The position numbers were made by a program, and so were the translations under genes. The notes under the pieces are model-generated. The model made no database searches. It saw nothing but the letters and a program-made list of their open reading frames with translations, and was not told where the DNA came from. Below, piece after piece: positions 25,510 to 33,927 of a stretch of 64,000 bases of DNA. Position 1 is the first letter of the stretch, and every line of letters starts with the position of its first letter. Source of the DNA: JBFWNG01 sp050251195 (GTDB taxonomy: Bacteria > Bdellovibrionota_B > Oligoflexia > Oligoflexales > Oligoflexaceae). The stretch lies in NCBI GenBank assembly GCA_050251195.1, contig JBFWNG010000001.1, positions 248,001 through 312,000 of the forward strand, written 5' to 3'.

Positions 25510-26790
25510 TTATATCAGGCACTTCTCAAGTGACTTACCCAAGACATGACAAAGGTTCACAAGCGACTTATGCGCGTTAGCGGTAGTTTCAATAACGCGA
25601 AGTTCACTGCCGAGAACGCGTTCTTCTTCAAAACGAAGGTCGTTGGCGCTGATCAGGCCCTTTTGAAAACCTTTCAGCGCGGTTTCAAAAAGGTTCTTGG
25701 AAGTACCCAATGCACGCTTGCGCTGGCGGATGTTTTGCTCCGCGTTTTGAAGCTCTAAAATCATTTTTTCCTTGGTTGCCGAGAGAGCTTTGCTCGTCTT
25801 CTCTATCTCAAGCTGGGCAACGGTGTGCGCTTCCACGGATTCTTGATAAGTTGAATAGGAACGCATGCCGTCAAAGAGGGGGACCGTGAGTTCGAGACGT
25901 GCAGTTGAACCCCATTGCGGATCTGTCTTTGCCTCGTTGTCGACCGTCCAGCCGTGGGTAGTGGCGAGATCAAGGGAGGGAAGATATCCCGACCGCGACT
26001 CAGTTATGCGATTCAGTGATTGTTGGACCTGGAGTTCTTTGGCGCGCAACTCGGGATGTTGTTCGAGAAGATTTGCGGTGCGGGCCTCGCCAAGAAGTTT
26101 GCCAAATCCCTCGCTGCCGATGTAGCCGTCGAAAGGCCAGTTGAGGTGAGGGGGAGTTATGTCGATCTGCTGAGATCGCAACGCCGCCAGGGCGCTCTCC
26201 TTCTGGGTCACTAGGTCGGCATGCGAGGAGACTTCGGTATCGAGGTCAATCGTAAGCTTGTCGACGTCTTCGCGGGGTTTGAAGCCGCTGCGATAAAGCT
26301 TCTGTGCCATTTCGAGAGCGTCTTTGCGAAGCTTGATAAAGTTTTGTTTAACCTCAATTTCCTGATCGAGCGCGATAAGCTCGATGAGAAGGGTAGCATA
26401 GCGCGATTCCGCTTCGAGAGTTTCGGAGACAAGCTGTTCTTGCTGAAGCTGAGAGTTCGTCTTTATGCTTTCGACGGACGCCTTGTCCGCCCCGAAACGA
26501 TAGAGGTTCCAGGACGTTTCGAATCCGTATCCGTTTGTGCTGGAGGTTCCAAGGGGGCTGCTCCCGCGCGAATGTCTTCCGAAAGCGGTAACTTTCGGGA
26601 GGTATCTGTAATTGGCCAGGCTAGAACTGGTTTCCGAAGACTCGAGGTTGTTCTTCTGAATCTTCACCGCGCTGTCGGCTTCCACCAGTTGTTTGAGCGA
26701 TGCAACAAACTGATTCAAGTCGTTACTTTCGGCAGCGTGCAGAAAGGTTGTCGGTACAACAGTCAACAGCAGGACAAGAATTCTAAACAT
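25510..26790 (-). CDS. TolC-family outer membrane efflux protein
   Basis: 426 residues with signal peptide MFRILVLLLTVVPTTFLHA. Two long alpha-helical repeats separated by short strands (SSLANYRYLPKVTAFG and ESRSGYLPSLDLATTHGW are the paired beta-strand segments) define the OEP fold. It would form the outer membrane duct of the pump encoded just upstream. The start codon overlaps the end of the RND gene by 8 bases, so the three genes form one operon. Confidence 0.92.
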   Translation of the reverse strand: MFRILVLLLTVVPTTFLHAAESNDLNQFVASLKQLVEADSAVKIQKNNLESSETSSSLANYRYLPKVTAFGRHSRGSSPLGTSSTNGYGFETSWNLYRFGADKASVESIKTNSQLQQEQLVSETLEAESRYATLLIELIALDQEIEVKQNFIKLRKDALEMAQKLYRSGFKPREDVDKLTIDLDTEVSSHADLVTQKESALAALRSQQIDITPPHLNWPFDGYIGSEGFGKLLGEARTANLLEQHPELRAKELQVQQSLNRITESRSGYLPSLDLATTHGWTVDNEAKTDPQWGSTARLELTVPLFDGMRSYSTYQESVEAHTVAQLEIEKTSKALSATKEKMILELQNAEQNIRQRKRALGTSKNLFETALKGFQKGLISANDLRFEEERVLGSELRVIETTANAHKSLVNLCHVLGKSLEKCLI

Positions 26791-29700
26791 GGTTTTGAAC
26801 CCCCAAGATCGCATCGCTTGCGACAACGTTTGCTTCCGTCGATGCGTTTCGGCTGCGGCGTGATAGATATACATAGTGCAATGCCGGTACTAAGAAAAGG
26901 GTAAGAGTCATTGAAATCCAGAGGCCTCCGCTGACCGCTATCCCGAGCGGCTGCAAGACTTTTCCGCCCTCTCCGAACCCCAGGGCAATGGGCATCATAC
27001 CAAGTACGGTTGTTAGCGAAGTAATGAGAATAGGTCGAAGGCGCTTCTGCGCTGTTTGGAGAATGGCCTGTAGCGGCGACGCGCCGCTTTCGTGCAAACG
27101 ACGGGCAAAGTCAACGAGGATGATGCTGTTGTTGACGGAGATTCCGTTGAGAAGAATAACGCCCAGCGCCGAGTTGAGAGAAAGAGTGCTTCGGAACACG
27201 AAGAGAGCTAAGAGAACGCCAATAAAACCCAGAGGAATCGCTACGACCACCAAGAGCGATTCGGCGAAGCTGCCGAACTGGACGAGCAGCACAATGATAA
27301 TGAGGGCCACGGACATCGCTATTGCAAATCCCAACTGATGGATGGCCTGGGAGACATCTTTGCCCGGATCTTCGATGGTAACGAGCGGTTGCATGGCGTG
27401 AGAATCTGTCCCTGGGTCTTTTGGTTGGAGCGCTTGCGTCTTAGCGCGCCAAGAGTCCACCGCCTTTTCGACAGCTTTTGACATCTTTGCTTCGTTGACA
27501 CGGGGATCTGAATTGTTTCTCTTACCCACGACCAGGAAAACGTCTTCGAGATTTTCTCTGTAGATGGGTGGATCAACCATGGTTGTGATTCCAGGCATGA
27601 GAGCGCGAAAGGGAACAATTTTCGAGCCGACGCCGACAGGCAAACTCATTAGGTCTTCGGTGGAGTTGAGCTCCTGAGTTCCGTATTTTAGAACAATCGG
27701 CGTTGATTTTCCTTTTATAGGAATGGTGTCGATACTGTAGCCCGATGTGGCCGCAATAGAAATATCCGTTAAATCCTGTGGGAGAAGAGTATATCCTGCG
27801 TTTGCAATGGCGTGCCATTGTTCGGGTTGAGGTTGTAAAACAACTCCGTAGGTCCGTTCGATGGCGTACGGTTTCGTCCAAATCCTCGGCAACAAGTCGG
27901 CCTTCTGGAACTCGTCCTGGAGTTCCAGTGCTATATCGCGTCGAGTCGCAAGGTCCCCGCCTCGGACGGCAATCCTGAAGTTGGGAGGGTCGGGGATCGG
28001 AAGCTCGCTCGGATTCCACGGGTCGGAGTTGAAGCTCAGCTCAGGTGTATTTTTAAATTCTTTTTCGATCTTCTTCCAGACGTCGTTCATATCTCTTTGC
28101 GAGGATAGCCTCGAAAGAATCGACGCGCCATTGGGGCTATAAATTTGCGTAAAAGTGTAGGAGATTTTATCGCCAAGTTTTTGGAGTAAATCGCGTTCAA
28201 TTTTGGACACCTGCTCGTCCATTTGAAGGGTGTTCGTATTGTCCTTTGCGCGAATGCTCAAAAAGATCATATCCGAATCGGGTTTGCCGATGACTTCTCG
28301 CGGCAGCCCCGGCAGAACAATTACAATCAACGCAATAAGGGTCGCCGTGACCGCGCCAATCGTCAGCCAAATCATCGCCGGGCGGCGGACGAACCGGGTC
28401 AATAAGCTCGCATAGGAGTTTTCTAGCTTCTTTAGCGCGGATTCAAACGGGGAAGTTGGAACTAGATTGCCTCGTTCGCCGGCCATAAGTTGTAGGCGGA
28501 CGGTTGGTACAAGCACGAGTGCAACTATCGCCGAAAACCCGTGCGAAAATACTACCGCTTTCGCTAAGTCGCCGAGGATCGCATAACTCAAATCCGAAGT
28601 GAACGTGAGCGGAATAAAAACAACCAAGGATGCGATCGTCGATACGATAATGGGGAGTCTTACTTCCGCAACGGCCTCGTAAACCAGGCGAATACGCTCG
28701 GCGACCGCGAACTTATGCGCGCGAGACTCTTCAAACCGTCGAAAAATATTTTCCATGACGACGACGGAAGCATCGACGTTCATTCCGGCGGAAAGCGCGA
28801 GTCCGCCTAAAGAGATGAGGTTGACGTTGACATTAAAGAACTTCATCAAAATAAATGCGAGGACGATGCTTAAGGGGATTTCAATTGCTGCCGTCGCAAC
28901 GTTCTTGAAGCTGCCAATGAAAACAAATAAAACGCTAACGGCAAGCAGCGAACCGATAAGAACTTCCTTAAAAACATTGTCGATCGACGATTGAATAAAA
29001 TGCGAGGGATCAACAAGGACGCGGTACTTGATATCCTTTGGAAGTTGCTTTTGAACGTCGTTCATGACGCTGACAAGCTCCTCGGACATTTTCTTCACGT
29101 TGCCGCCTGGCTTGGGGCGACTAAAGAGAACTATCGCGGGCGCGCCTGACGTTTTGATAATATTGGTGTCCATGGTGTTTGGAACGAGTTCGACGGACGC
29201 TATCTCGCCGAGCAGAACGACTTTGCTCGAAGGAGTCCGGATTGGTATCGATCGGATATCTTCGATAGCGCGCGTATTACGCGGCATGATGACACGCAAA
29301 CGCTTGCTGCCTGCTTGAAGCGTGCCGCCAGTTTTTGTGGCAAGAGACTTGGTAACGGCGGCGTCGACGTCTCGGGGAACAAGTCCCAGGTTGGCCATAG
29401 CCTCTACCCTCGCCTCAATGCGAATTTCCTGACGCGAATTGTTCCAAAGACTTGGCGCGTCGGCTTCCGTCACCGCCGGCAACCGGGGCGTCAGGACGCT
29501 GTCGAGTATGGAATAGAGTTCGTCCAAGCTCCGCTGCTCGCTGTAGTAACTAGCGACAAAGAAGCCAGAGTTTTCGTTTTGCAGCCAAATGCCATAGGAG
29601 TCGCGAGTTTGCGTGCTGAATCGCGACGACCACGCATTGATGACGTTTTGCGCTTCTTTCTCCGCGGCGGTCGGGTCGCTTCCCCACTTGAAAAGGACGT

Positions 29701-29983
29701 TGTACTGAACCCCGGTGCCGCCGTATTCCGCGTCAACGCGTTCGACTTTCGCGTCCTCGGTGTCAATATGATTAAGGTCAAATTCAAACGAACGCCCGAA
29801 AGTCGTTAGAAATTCTTCGGCAGTAACTCCGCCGTAACTCAGAGATATGTAAACCTCGGGCTTGCTGCTGGTGGGAAAAAGCGACACGGGAAGATTCAGA
29901 CCGCTGTAAATTCCGTAAAAGGCAAGCGCCGCGAGAACGATATAAACCCGCAAGGGTTGGGTATAGATGCCTTTTTTCGTCAT
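26783..29983 (-). CDS. RND efflux pump inner membrane subunit
   Basis: 1066 residues with the AcrB/CzcA topology: a first membrane span, a periplasmic loop, six spans, a second loop, five or six spans. In TM4 the motif is LSAGMNVDASVVVMENI, with one Asp where AcrB has two, and in TM10 NGISVNNSIILVDFAR has Asn at the position of AcrB Lys940. The proton relay is therefore not of the standard HAE1 type and is nearer to heavy-metal or unclassified RND pumps. The substrate cannot be told. ATGA overlaps join it to the adaptor gene upstream. Confidence 0.93.
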   Translation of the reverse strand: MTKKGIYTQPLRVYIVLAALAFYGIYSGLNLPVSLFPTSSKPEVYISLSYGGVTAEEFLTTFGRSFEFDLNHIDTEDAKVERVDAEYGGTGVQYNVLFKWGSDPTAAEKEAQNVINAWSSRFSTQTRDSYGIWLQNENSGFFVASYYSEQRSLDELYSILDSVLTPRLPAVTEADAPSLWNNSRQEIRIEARVEAMANLGLVPRDVDAAVTKSLATKTGGTLQAGSKRLRVIMPRNTRAIEDIRSIPIRTPSSKVVLLGEIASVELVPNTMDTNIIKTSGAPAIVLFSRPKPGGNVKKMSEELVSVMNDVQKQLPKDIKYRVLVDPSHFIQSSIDNVFKEVLIGSLLAVSVLFVFIGSFKNVATAAIEIPLSIVLAFILMKFFNVNVNLISLGGLALSAGMNVDASVVVMENIFRRFEESRAHKFAVAERIRLVYEAVAEVRLPIIVSTIASLVVFIPLTFTSDLSYAILGDLAKAVVFSHGFSAIVALVLVPTVRLQLMAGERGNLVPTSPFESALKKLENSYASLLTRFVRRPAMIWLTIGAVTATLIALIVIVLPGLPREVIGKPDSDMIFLSIRAKDNTNTLQMDEQVSKIERDLLQKLGDKISYTFTQIYSPNGASILSRLSSQRDMNDVWKKIEKEFKNTPELSFNSDPWNPSELPIPDPPNFRIAVRGGDLATRRDIALELQDEFQKADLLPRIWTKPYAIERTYGVVLQPQPEQWHAIANAGYTLLPQDLTDISIAATSGYSIDTIPIKGKSTPIVLKYGTQELNSTEDLMSLPVGVGSKIVPFRALMPGITTMVDPPIYRENLEDVFLVVGKRNNSDPRVNEAKMSKAVEKAVDSWRAKTQALQPKDPGTDSHAMQPLVTIEDPGKDVSQAIHQLGFAIAMSVALIIIVLLVQFGSFAESLLVVVAIPLGFIGVLLALFVFRSTLSLNSALGVILLNGISVNNSIILVDFARRLHESGASPLQAILQTAQKRLRPILITSLTTVLGMMPIALGFGEGGKVLQPLGIAVSGGLWISMTLTLFLVPALHYVYLSRRSRNASTEANVVASDAILGVQNHV

Positions 29984-30855
29984 CGCTTCGGAGCGTCGCT
30001 TTCTTTCACGGCTACTTTTTGGCCGTCATCTACAAAACCAGACGAACGAATAATAAGGAGATCTCCGACTTTGAGGCCCGTTTTGATTTCTGACCTGCCG
30101 CCTTTTGTAGCCGCGACTTCAACGGGGACGACGTTAGCCACCTCGTTCACGACGGTCCGAACAAACGTATCCTTTCCGCGAAACACCAACGATTCCTGAG
30201 GAACCTCAATGCTGCTGCGTTCGTTGAGCGCGAATTGCGCCCGTCCGATCATTCCCAACGGAATGTTCACTTTTCCATTCGTCTTAGGTTTGAGTTCCAT
30301 CTCGACCGTGCCGGTCGCAGGATCTACCATGGGACTGAGTGCGCTGACGATGATCGGAAACTTAGCGTCGGGGGAAGACGCATTTCCCCAAGAAAATTCG
30401 CCTTCAAGTCCTCTTCGGAATTTCGGCAACTCGGAAGACGGTAGTTCGACGGTGATAACCACGTGGTCCGGATCGACGACATAACCAAGTGTCTGTCCCT
30501 TGGTAATTCGTGAACCAATGCTGACGTCAATGGTGCTCACGACGCCTGAAACGGGGCTTTGAACGGCAAGCGGTACGAATTCATAAATTGGATCTGTATT
30601 CTTTATCCTCATGATGGGTTGGCCTGTGCCTACACTCTGACCGACAGAAGCCGAAAGCGACATGACCACTCCGTCCACTGGGGCGAGGACCGCGGCCTGA
30701 ACTTTTGATGTCGTACGAGCCGGGAAAAGGTAATTGTCCGAAAGAGTCGTTGTTTCTATTTTTTTGATGGTGACGACTGGGGTTGGAGGGCTCGCGGCAT
30801 AGCTCAATGTGGAGTTGAGCAATACGGCGGCAAAGATAGCGAACATTTTTTTCAT
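29980..30855 (-). CDS. RND efflux periplasmic adaptor (membrane fusion protein)
   Basis: 291 residues with a Sec signal (MKKMFAIFAAVLLNSTLSYAAS). The lipoyl-like half motifs VLAPVDGVVMSLSASVGQSV and VQSPVSGVVSTIDVSIGSRI flank a very short hairpin (PIYEFVPLA), followed by beta-barrel and membrane-proximal domains. It lacks the long coiled coil of AcrA and is short for the family. It is the first gene of the adaptor-pump-TolC operon. Confidence 0.9.
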   Translation of the reverse strand: MKKMFAIFAAVLLNSTLSYAASPPTPVVTIKKIETTTLSDNYLFPARTTSKVQAAVLAPVDGVVMSLSASVGQSVGTGQPIMRIKNTDPIYEFVPLAVQSPVSGVVSTIDVSIGSRITKGQTLGYVVDPDHVVITVELPSSELPKFRRGLEGEFSWGNASSPDAKFPIIVSALSPMVDPATGTVEMELKPKTNGKVNIPLGMIGRAQFALNERSSIEVPQESLVFRGKDTFVRTVVNEVANVVPVEVAATKGGRSEIKTGLKVGDLLIIRSSGFVDDGQKVAVKESDAPKR

Positions 30856-30942
30856 AAAATACTCATGAAAACGTTAGAAAAGGATAGAATTTAAGGCTTT
30901 TTTATAAAGGAATAGGGGGGAAATGTCAAGTTTGCTATAAAA

Positions 30943-30969
30943 AACAGCACCGGGGGGACCGGTGCTGTT
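30943..30969 (-). terminator. Intrinsic terminator after the Gly/Cys-rich lipoprotein gene
   Basis: An 11-bp perfect stem (AACAGCACCGG with CCGGTGCTGTT) around a 5-base loop, followed on the minus strand by a run of T. Confidence 0.9.
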
Positions 30970-30995
30970 CGTTTTATCCGTCGCGATTCTTGTTC

Positions 30996-31733
30996 TTAGA
31001 AGTCGCGGAAGAAGAAGTTTCGTTGGCGAAAGGCAAGGGTACGGGGGGCAAATCCGACAAATCCGGCGCCGCCGCCGCAGCCCAATCCTACGGTTGGACC
31101 AAAGCCGACCACGCCTGCCGCGAATCCGAAGCCAACTGCGCCGCATCCGGCAAATCCAACGCCGCAACCGCCGCAACCGCGGAATCCGTCACAATCGCGG
31201 AATCCGTCGCAATCACCAATGCCGCATCCTCCGCAACCACGGAATCCGTCACAATCGCGGAATCCGTCGCAATCACCAATGCCGCATCCTCCGCAACCAC
31301 GGAATCCGTCACAATCGCGGAATCCGTCACAACCGCCGCAGCCGCCGCCGCAACCCCGGAAACAACCTCCTCCGTTAAAAAAGAAGCTTTCTGTGGAGGA
31401 TTCAACCATCTCGTCGTCGTTGGAAACCGCCTGCACGTTGACGAGGTTCTTCGCGTTTGCAAATTCTTTTTCCAGCGCGGCAATCGCCTCGTCTTTACTC
31501 TTTCCTTCATGGACGGCTACGTCGGAGCGTATGAAGGTTTTTTGACCGTCTTTGTCGATTTTCATGTACACGTACTTGGGCATTTGTATGCCTTGTTCTT
31601 CGACAACTTGTTCGGCTGGAATCGCCGACGCCTCCACGCCTTCGTCGTCTGTGGTTTGCTTTTGCGTTCCGCAACCTACCAGGCCCGCCGCTGCGGCTAG
31701 AACAAATAAGGCCTTTATGTTTCTGGTTACCAT
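30996..31733 (-). CDS. Gly/Cys-rich repeat lipoprotein (family member 1)
   Basis: 245 residues. The signal ends in GLVGC. Residues about 25-110 form a small domain with VVEEQGIQMPKYVYMKIDKDGQKTF (given over two parts) and a helical segment, ending in VESSTESFFFNGGGC. Then come about 100 residues built from Gly, Cys, Asp, Phe and Arg, with 20-residue repeats of the type CDGFRGCGGCGIGD, and a Gly/Phe-rich tail ending FFFRDF. There are more than 25 Cys, so disulfide cross-linking or metal binding is possible. ATG 31733 follows GGAGG. The N-terminal domain is shared with the two genes at 32051 and 33225. Confidence 0.85.
   Translation of the reverse strand: MVTRNIKALFVLAAAAGLVGCGTQKQTTDDEGVEASAIPAEQVVEEQGIQMPKYVYMKIDKDGQKTFIRSDVAVHEGKSKDEAIAALEKEFANAKNLVNVQAVSNDDEMVESSTESFFFNGGGCFRGCGGGCGGCDGFRDCDGFRGCGGCGIGDCDGFRDCDGFRGCGGCGIGDCDGFRDCDGFRGCGGCGVGFAGCGAVGFGFAAGVVGFGPTVGLGCGGGAGFVGFAPRTLAFRQRNFFFRDF
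31161..31340. repeat. 60-bp in-frame tandem repeat in the Gly/Cys-rich gene
   Basis: Bases 31201-31260 and 31261-31320 are identical; partial copies flank them on both sides. The unit encodes 20 residues, so copy-number change would keep the frame. Confidence 0.9.
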
Positions 31734-32050
31734 GTTGAGATCCTCCATAAAAGATTGTTTGTCTATGCCCAACGGCATATGGCCTCCGCTTCTGCAAGTA
31801 ATCGGCCATTCTCAGAGCATTCTAATTGCGGTTTCATGTTAGATTCTTTGTGTTGCGCGTATGGAAATACCTACAAGCTGTACCGTTGAGCATTCAAAAA
31901 CGGTTTTGGGAGCAAACAAAAACTGCCTAAACTTCGGCTTTTACAAGCTCTTGAACTGGTCTCGTTCTTGCACAAGGTTCGGCGCTGATTCTGTTCGCAC
32001 TCCAGCTACGCAGAACGAAAGCAAAGTCACTCAAGGTAAAGGAAAGAAAC
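31734..32050. other. Divergent intergenic region between two family lipoproteins
   Basis: About 317 bases that must hold promoters for the Gly/Cys-rich gene (minus) and the Tyr-Pro-Gly gene (plus). An open frame at 31861-32103 has no ribosome site and no family resemblance. I see no clear promoter or repeat. Confidence 0.5.
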
Positions 32051-33169
32051 ATGAAGAGAACGGTTTGTATTCTCGCCGCGATTACTCTTTTTGGTGCCTG
32101 TAGCAAGGATTCAAAAAAGAAACGGGCAAAACCCAGCGGAAAAACCCCGGAGGTCATTGAAGAACCGAAGGGACCGGAATTACCCAATCCGGAGCCAGAA
32201 CCCGAAATGTTTCAGCAAGCTGCTGAAGACGTGCTCAAGCAGACTGGGGTAAGCGTTCCTCCGTTCATCATCGTTCGCATGGGGGACGACAATAACTCAC
32301 TCTCTGTTGTGCCAGGCATGTATCCATTGGCCCGCGGGGACGAGTTCGCGATCGGAGCTCAAGAACGTCAGGTCTTTATTAATGACTATAATGACTACAC
32401 GAACAATTATCCCGGAGATCCCGGATACCCGTATCCTAACGATCCTGGAAATCCCTATCCAGGCGATCAAGGATACCCATATCCCGGTGACCAAGGATAT
32501 CCCTATCCAGGCGATCAAGGATACCCCAATGGGGGTAACGGATATCCCAATGGGGGTAACGGATATCCCAATGGGGGTAACGGATACCCGTATCCAGACA
32601 ACAACGGTTATCCCTACGGTAATAATAATCCTGGCTATCCCGGCAACCCTGGCTATCCCGGTGGAGATCCAGGAATGGGCGGCAATCAAGGATTCCCCGG
32701 CGACCCTAACTTCCGCCAATTGCTCGCCGACCAAATCGAAGAATCAAGACTTCAGAACGGACCTGGACCTGGCTTCCCTCCGAATGATCCGAGCATGCAA
32801 AGAGGCAACGGCGATCCGTACGGTCCCTATCGAGGAGACGTAAACACACGCTCCCGACTCTTGCTCACGCCTCAAAACCTGAGATTTGACAACGTTGACT
32901 GTCTGCGCAATCAGATTTCGTTTCGCACCGCGGTCGATTTTAACAACGACGAAAGCGTTCAAAATAGAGTGGGTATTTGCCAACAATTTGACGCGTCTCT
33001 TTCTGTCGCCAACAACATTGTTAAATATCGCGTGATTTCGGCTTCCTATGATCCCGAAACATTTTCGCGCTTCTTCAGGTTCAAACCATACTCCTTGAAG
33101 TGGTTTGACGGGCATACATACACAGATGTGCAGTTTCGAACCTATGACAGTCCTTTGTTTTACGATTAA
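32051..33169 (+). CDS. Tyr-Pro-Gly repeat lipoprotein (family member 2)
   Basis: 372 residues. The lipobox is LFGAC with Ser at +2. A Pro/Glu linker (PELPNPEPEPE) leads to a short domain like the one in the neighbours (AEDVLKQTGVSVPPFIIVRMGDD region). Residues about 115-225 are low complexity: three GYPYPGDQ units, three GYPNGGN units and related PGYPG pieces. The last ~110 residues are a normal, probably globular domain with two or three Cys (DCLRNQISFR, GICQQFD). The repeat resembles adhesive or matrix proteins in composition, but no function can be assigned. AAGGAAAG precedes the ATG. Confidence 0.85.
   Translation: MKRTVCILAAITLFGACSKDSKKKRAKPSGKTPEVIEEPKGPELPNPEPEPEMFQQAAEDVLKQTGVSVPPFIIVRMGDDNNSLSVVPGMYPLARGDEFAIGAQERQVFINDYNDYTNNYPGDPGYPYPNDPGNPYPGDQGYPYPGDQGYPYPGDQGYPNGGNGYPNGGNGYPNGGNGYPYPDNNGYPYGNNNPGYPGNPGYPGGDPGMGGNQGFPGDPNFRQLLADQIEESRLQNGPGPGFPPNDPSMQRGNGDPYGPYRGDVNTRSRLLLTPQNLRFDNVDCLRNQISFRTAVDFNNDESVQNRVGICQQFDASLSVANNIVKYRVISASYDPETFSRFFRFKPYSLKWFDGHTYTDVQFRTYDSPLFYD
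32447..32581. repeat. Coding tandem repeats, 24 bp x3 then 21 bp x3
   Basis: Units of 24 bp (GYPYPGDQ-type) run 32447-32518 and units of 21 bp (GYPNGGN-type) run 32519-32581. The 21-bp units are nearly identical at DNA level, which points to recent expansion. Confidence 0.85.
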
Positions 33170-33175
33170 AGATGA

Positions 33176-33193
33176 ACGCCTCGTTTGAGGCGT
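33176..33193 (+). other. Perfect intercistronic hairpin
   Basis: ACGCCTC-GTTT-GAGGCGT lies 6 bases after the stop of the Tyr-Pro-Gly gene. No T-run follows directly, so it is more likely an mRNA processing or attenuation structure than a full terminator. Confidence 0.6.
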
Positions 33194-33224
33194 GGATTCA
33201 AACTTTCACTTTTTGAGGGAAAAT

Positions 33225-33848
33225 ATGCGTATATTGAGAGCAACACTGGGTCTGACACTAATCATTACTGCATGCGGCAAAGACTCTGAAAACCACGAAA
33301 AAGAAGGCAGCAAGAAAAGTGCGGAAGCCATAGTTAAAGAAATGGGAATTCCTATTTCCGCCAATGACTCTATTGTAATGAAAATCGATAAAGAAGGGCA
33401 TGCTACTCTCGTCAAAACACAATCGGAGCCTGTTGGCGACGATCTCGAAACTATTGTGGCGAATGAGGAAAAACTCTTTGAGAACCCCGAAAGCAGTATC
33501 ATGACGCTTAAGGGCGACGACGATATTTTGGACTCATCCACGGAAAGCTGGGGGTTTAACGGCTTTGATTGCTTCAACAACGAGGCGAAAATCAAAGTTA
33601 CTGTTAAAGTGAAGGGTAAAATTCACGGCGACAAATTCCACCAAAAGAATAAGTACAAGGAAAAGATCAAAGGATGTGGCGCCTTCGGTCCAACCTTTGG
33701 ATTTGGCGCGGTGAACGTCGGATTCCGGCCCGTTGGCTTCTTTCCGAATGTTGCAACAGGCGCGGGATTTTTCCGATTCCGTCCGTGGGCTGTCACCGGT
33801 CCATTTGGTGCCGCGAATTTCGGCTGCGGTGGCAGAGCGTTTTGCTAG
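33225..33848 (+). CDS. Gly/Phe-rich lipoprotein (family member 3)
   Basis: 207 residues. The lipobox is IITAC with Gly at +2. The N-terminal domain (AIVKEMGIPIS, then SIVMKIDKEGHATLV) and the linker end DSSTESWGFNGFDC closely parallel the Gly/Cys-rich protein at 30996. A Lys-rich stretch (KIKVTVKVKGKIHGDKFHQK) and a Gly/Phe/Pro tail (FGPTFGFGAVNVGF...GCGGRAFC) follow. ATG 33225 has GAGGG upstream; the open frame's first ATG at 33192 would add a non-signal extension. It is 55 bases after the preceding family member and likely co-transcribed with it. Confidence 0.85.
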   Translation: MRILRATLGLTLIITACGKDSENHEKEGSKKSAEAIVKEMGIPISANDSIVMKIDKEGHATLVKTQSEPVGDDLETIVANEEKLFENPESSIMTLKGDDDILDSSTESWGFNGFDCFNNEAKIKVTVKVKGKIHGDKFHQKNKYKEKIKGCGAFGPTFGFGAVNVGFRPVGFFPNVATGAGFFRFRPWAVTGPFGAANFGCGGRAFC

Positions 33849-33876
33849 GATTCAGCTCACCGAACCTCCTACTAAA

Positions 33877-33909
33877 AAAGGGCCCCGTTACCGGAGCCCT
33901 TTGTTTTTT
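33877..33909. terminator. Bidirectional terminator
   Basis: AAAGGGC and GCCCTTT arms, then an inner CCG-TTAC-type stem (one mismatch), with a T-run after it on the plus strand and a run of A before it. It separates two convergent genes. Confidence 0.88.
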
Positions 33910-33927
33910 GCTAAAACGCTCAGCGTA

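Noticed and set aside
26221..26904. 227-codon plus-strand frame opposite the TolC gene
   Set aside because: Shadow frame; the TolC-family protein is well supported by domain structure and operon overlaps.
31201..31320. Direct repeats considered as a CRISPR or mobile element end
   Set aside because: They are in frame inside a coding region and have no spacers or flanking element.
30990..31700. Plus-strand frame with AESV/TIAESVAITNA repeats
   Set aside because: Antisense shadow of the Gly/Cys-rich lipoprotein, which has the lipobox, ribosome site and a terminator in its own direction.
31861..32103. 80-codon plus-strand frame in the intergenic region
   Set aside because: No ribosome site, no signal, and overlaps the start of the real lipoprotein gene in another frame.
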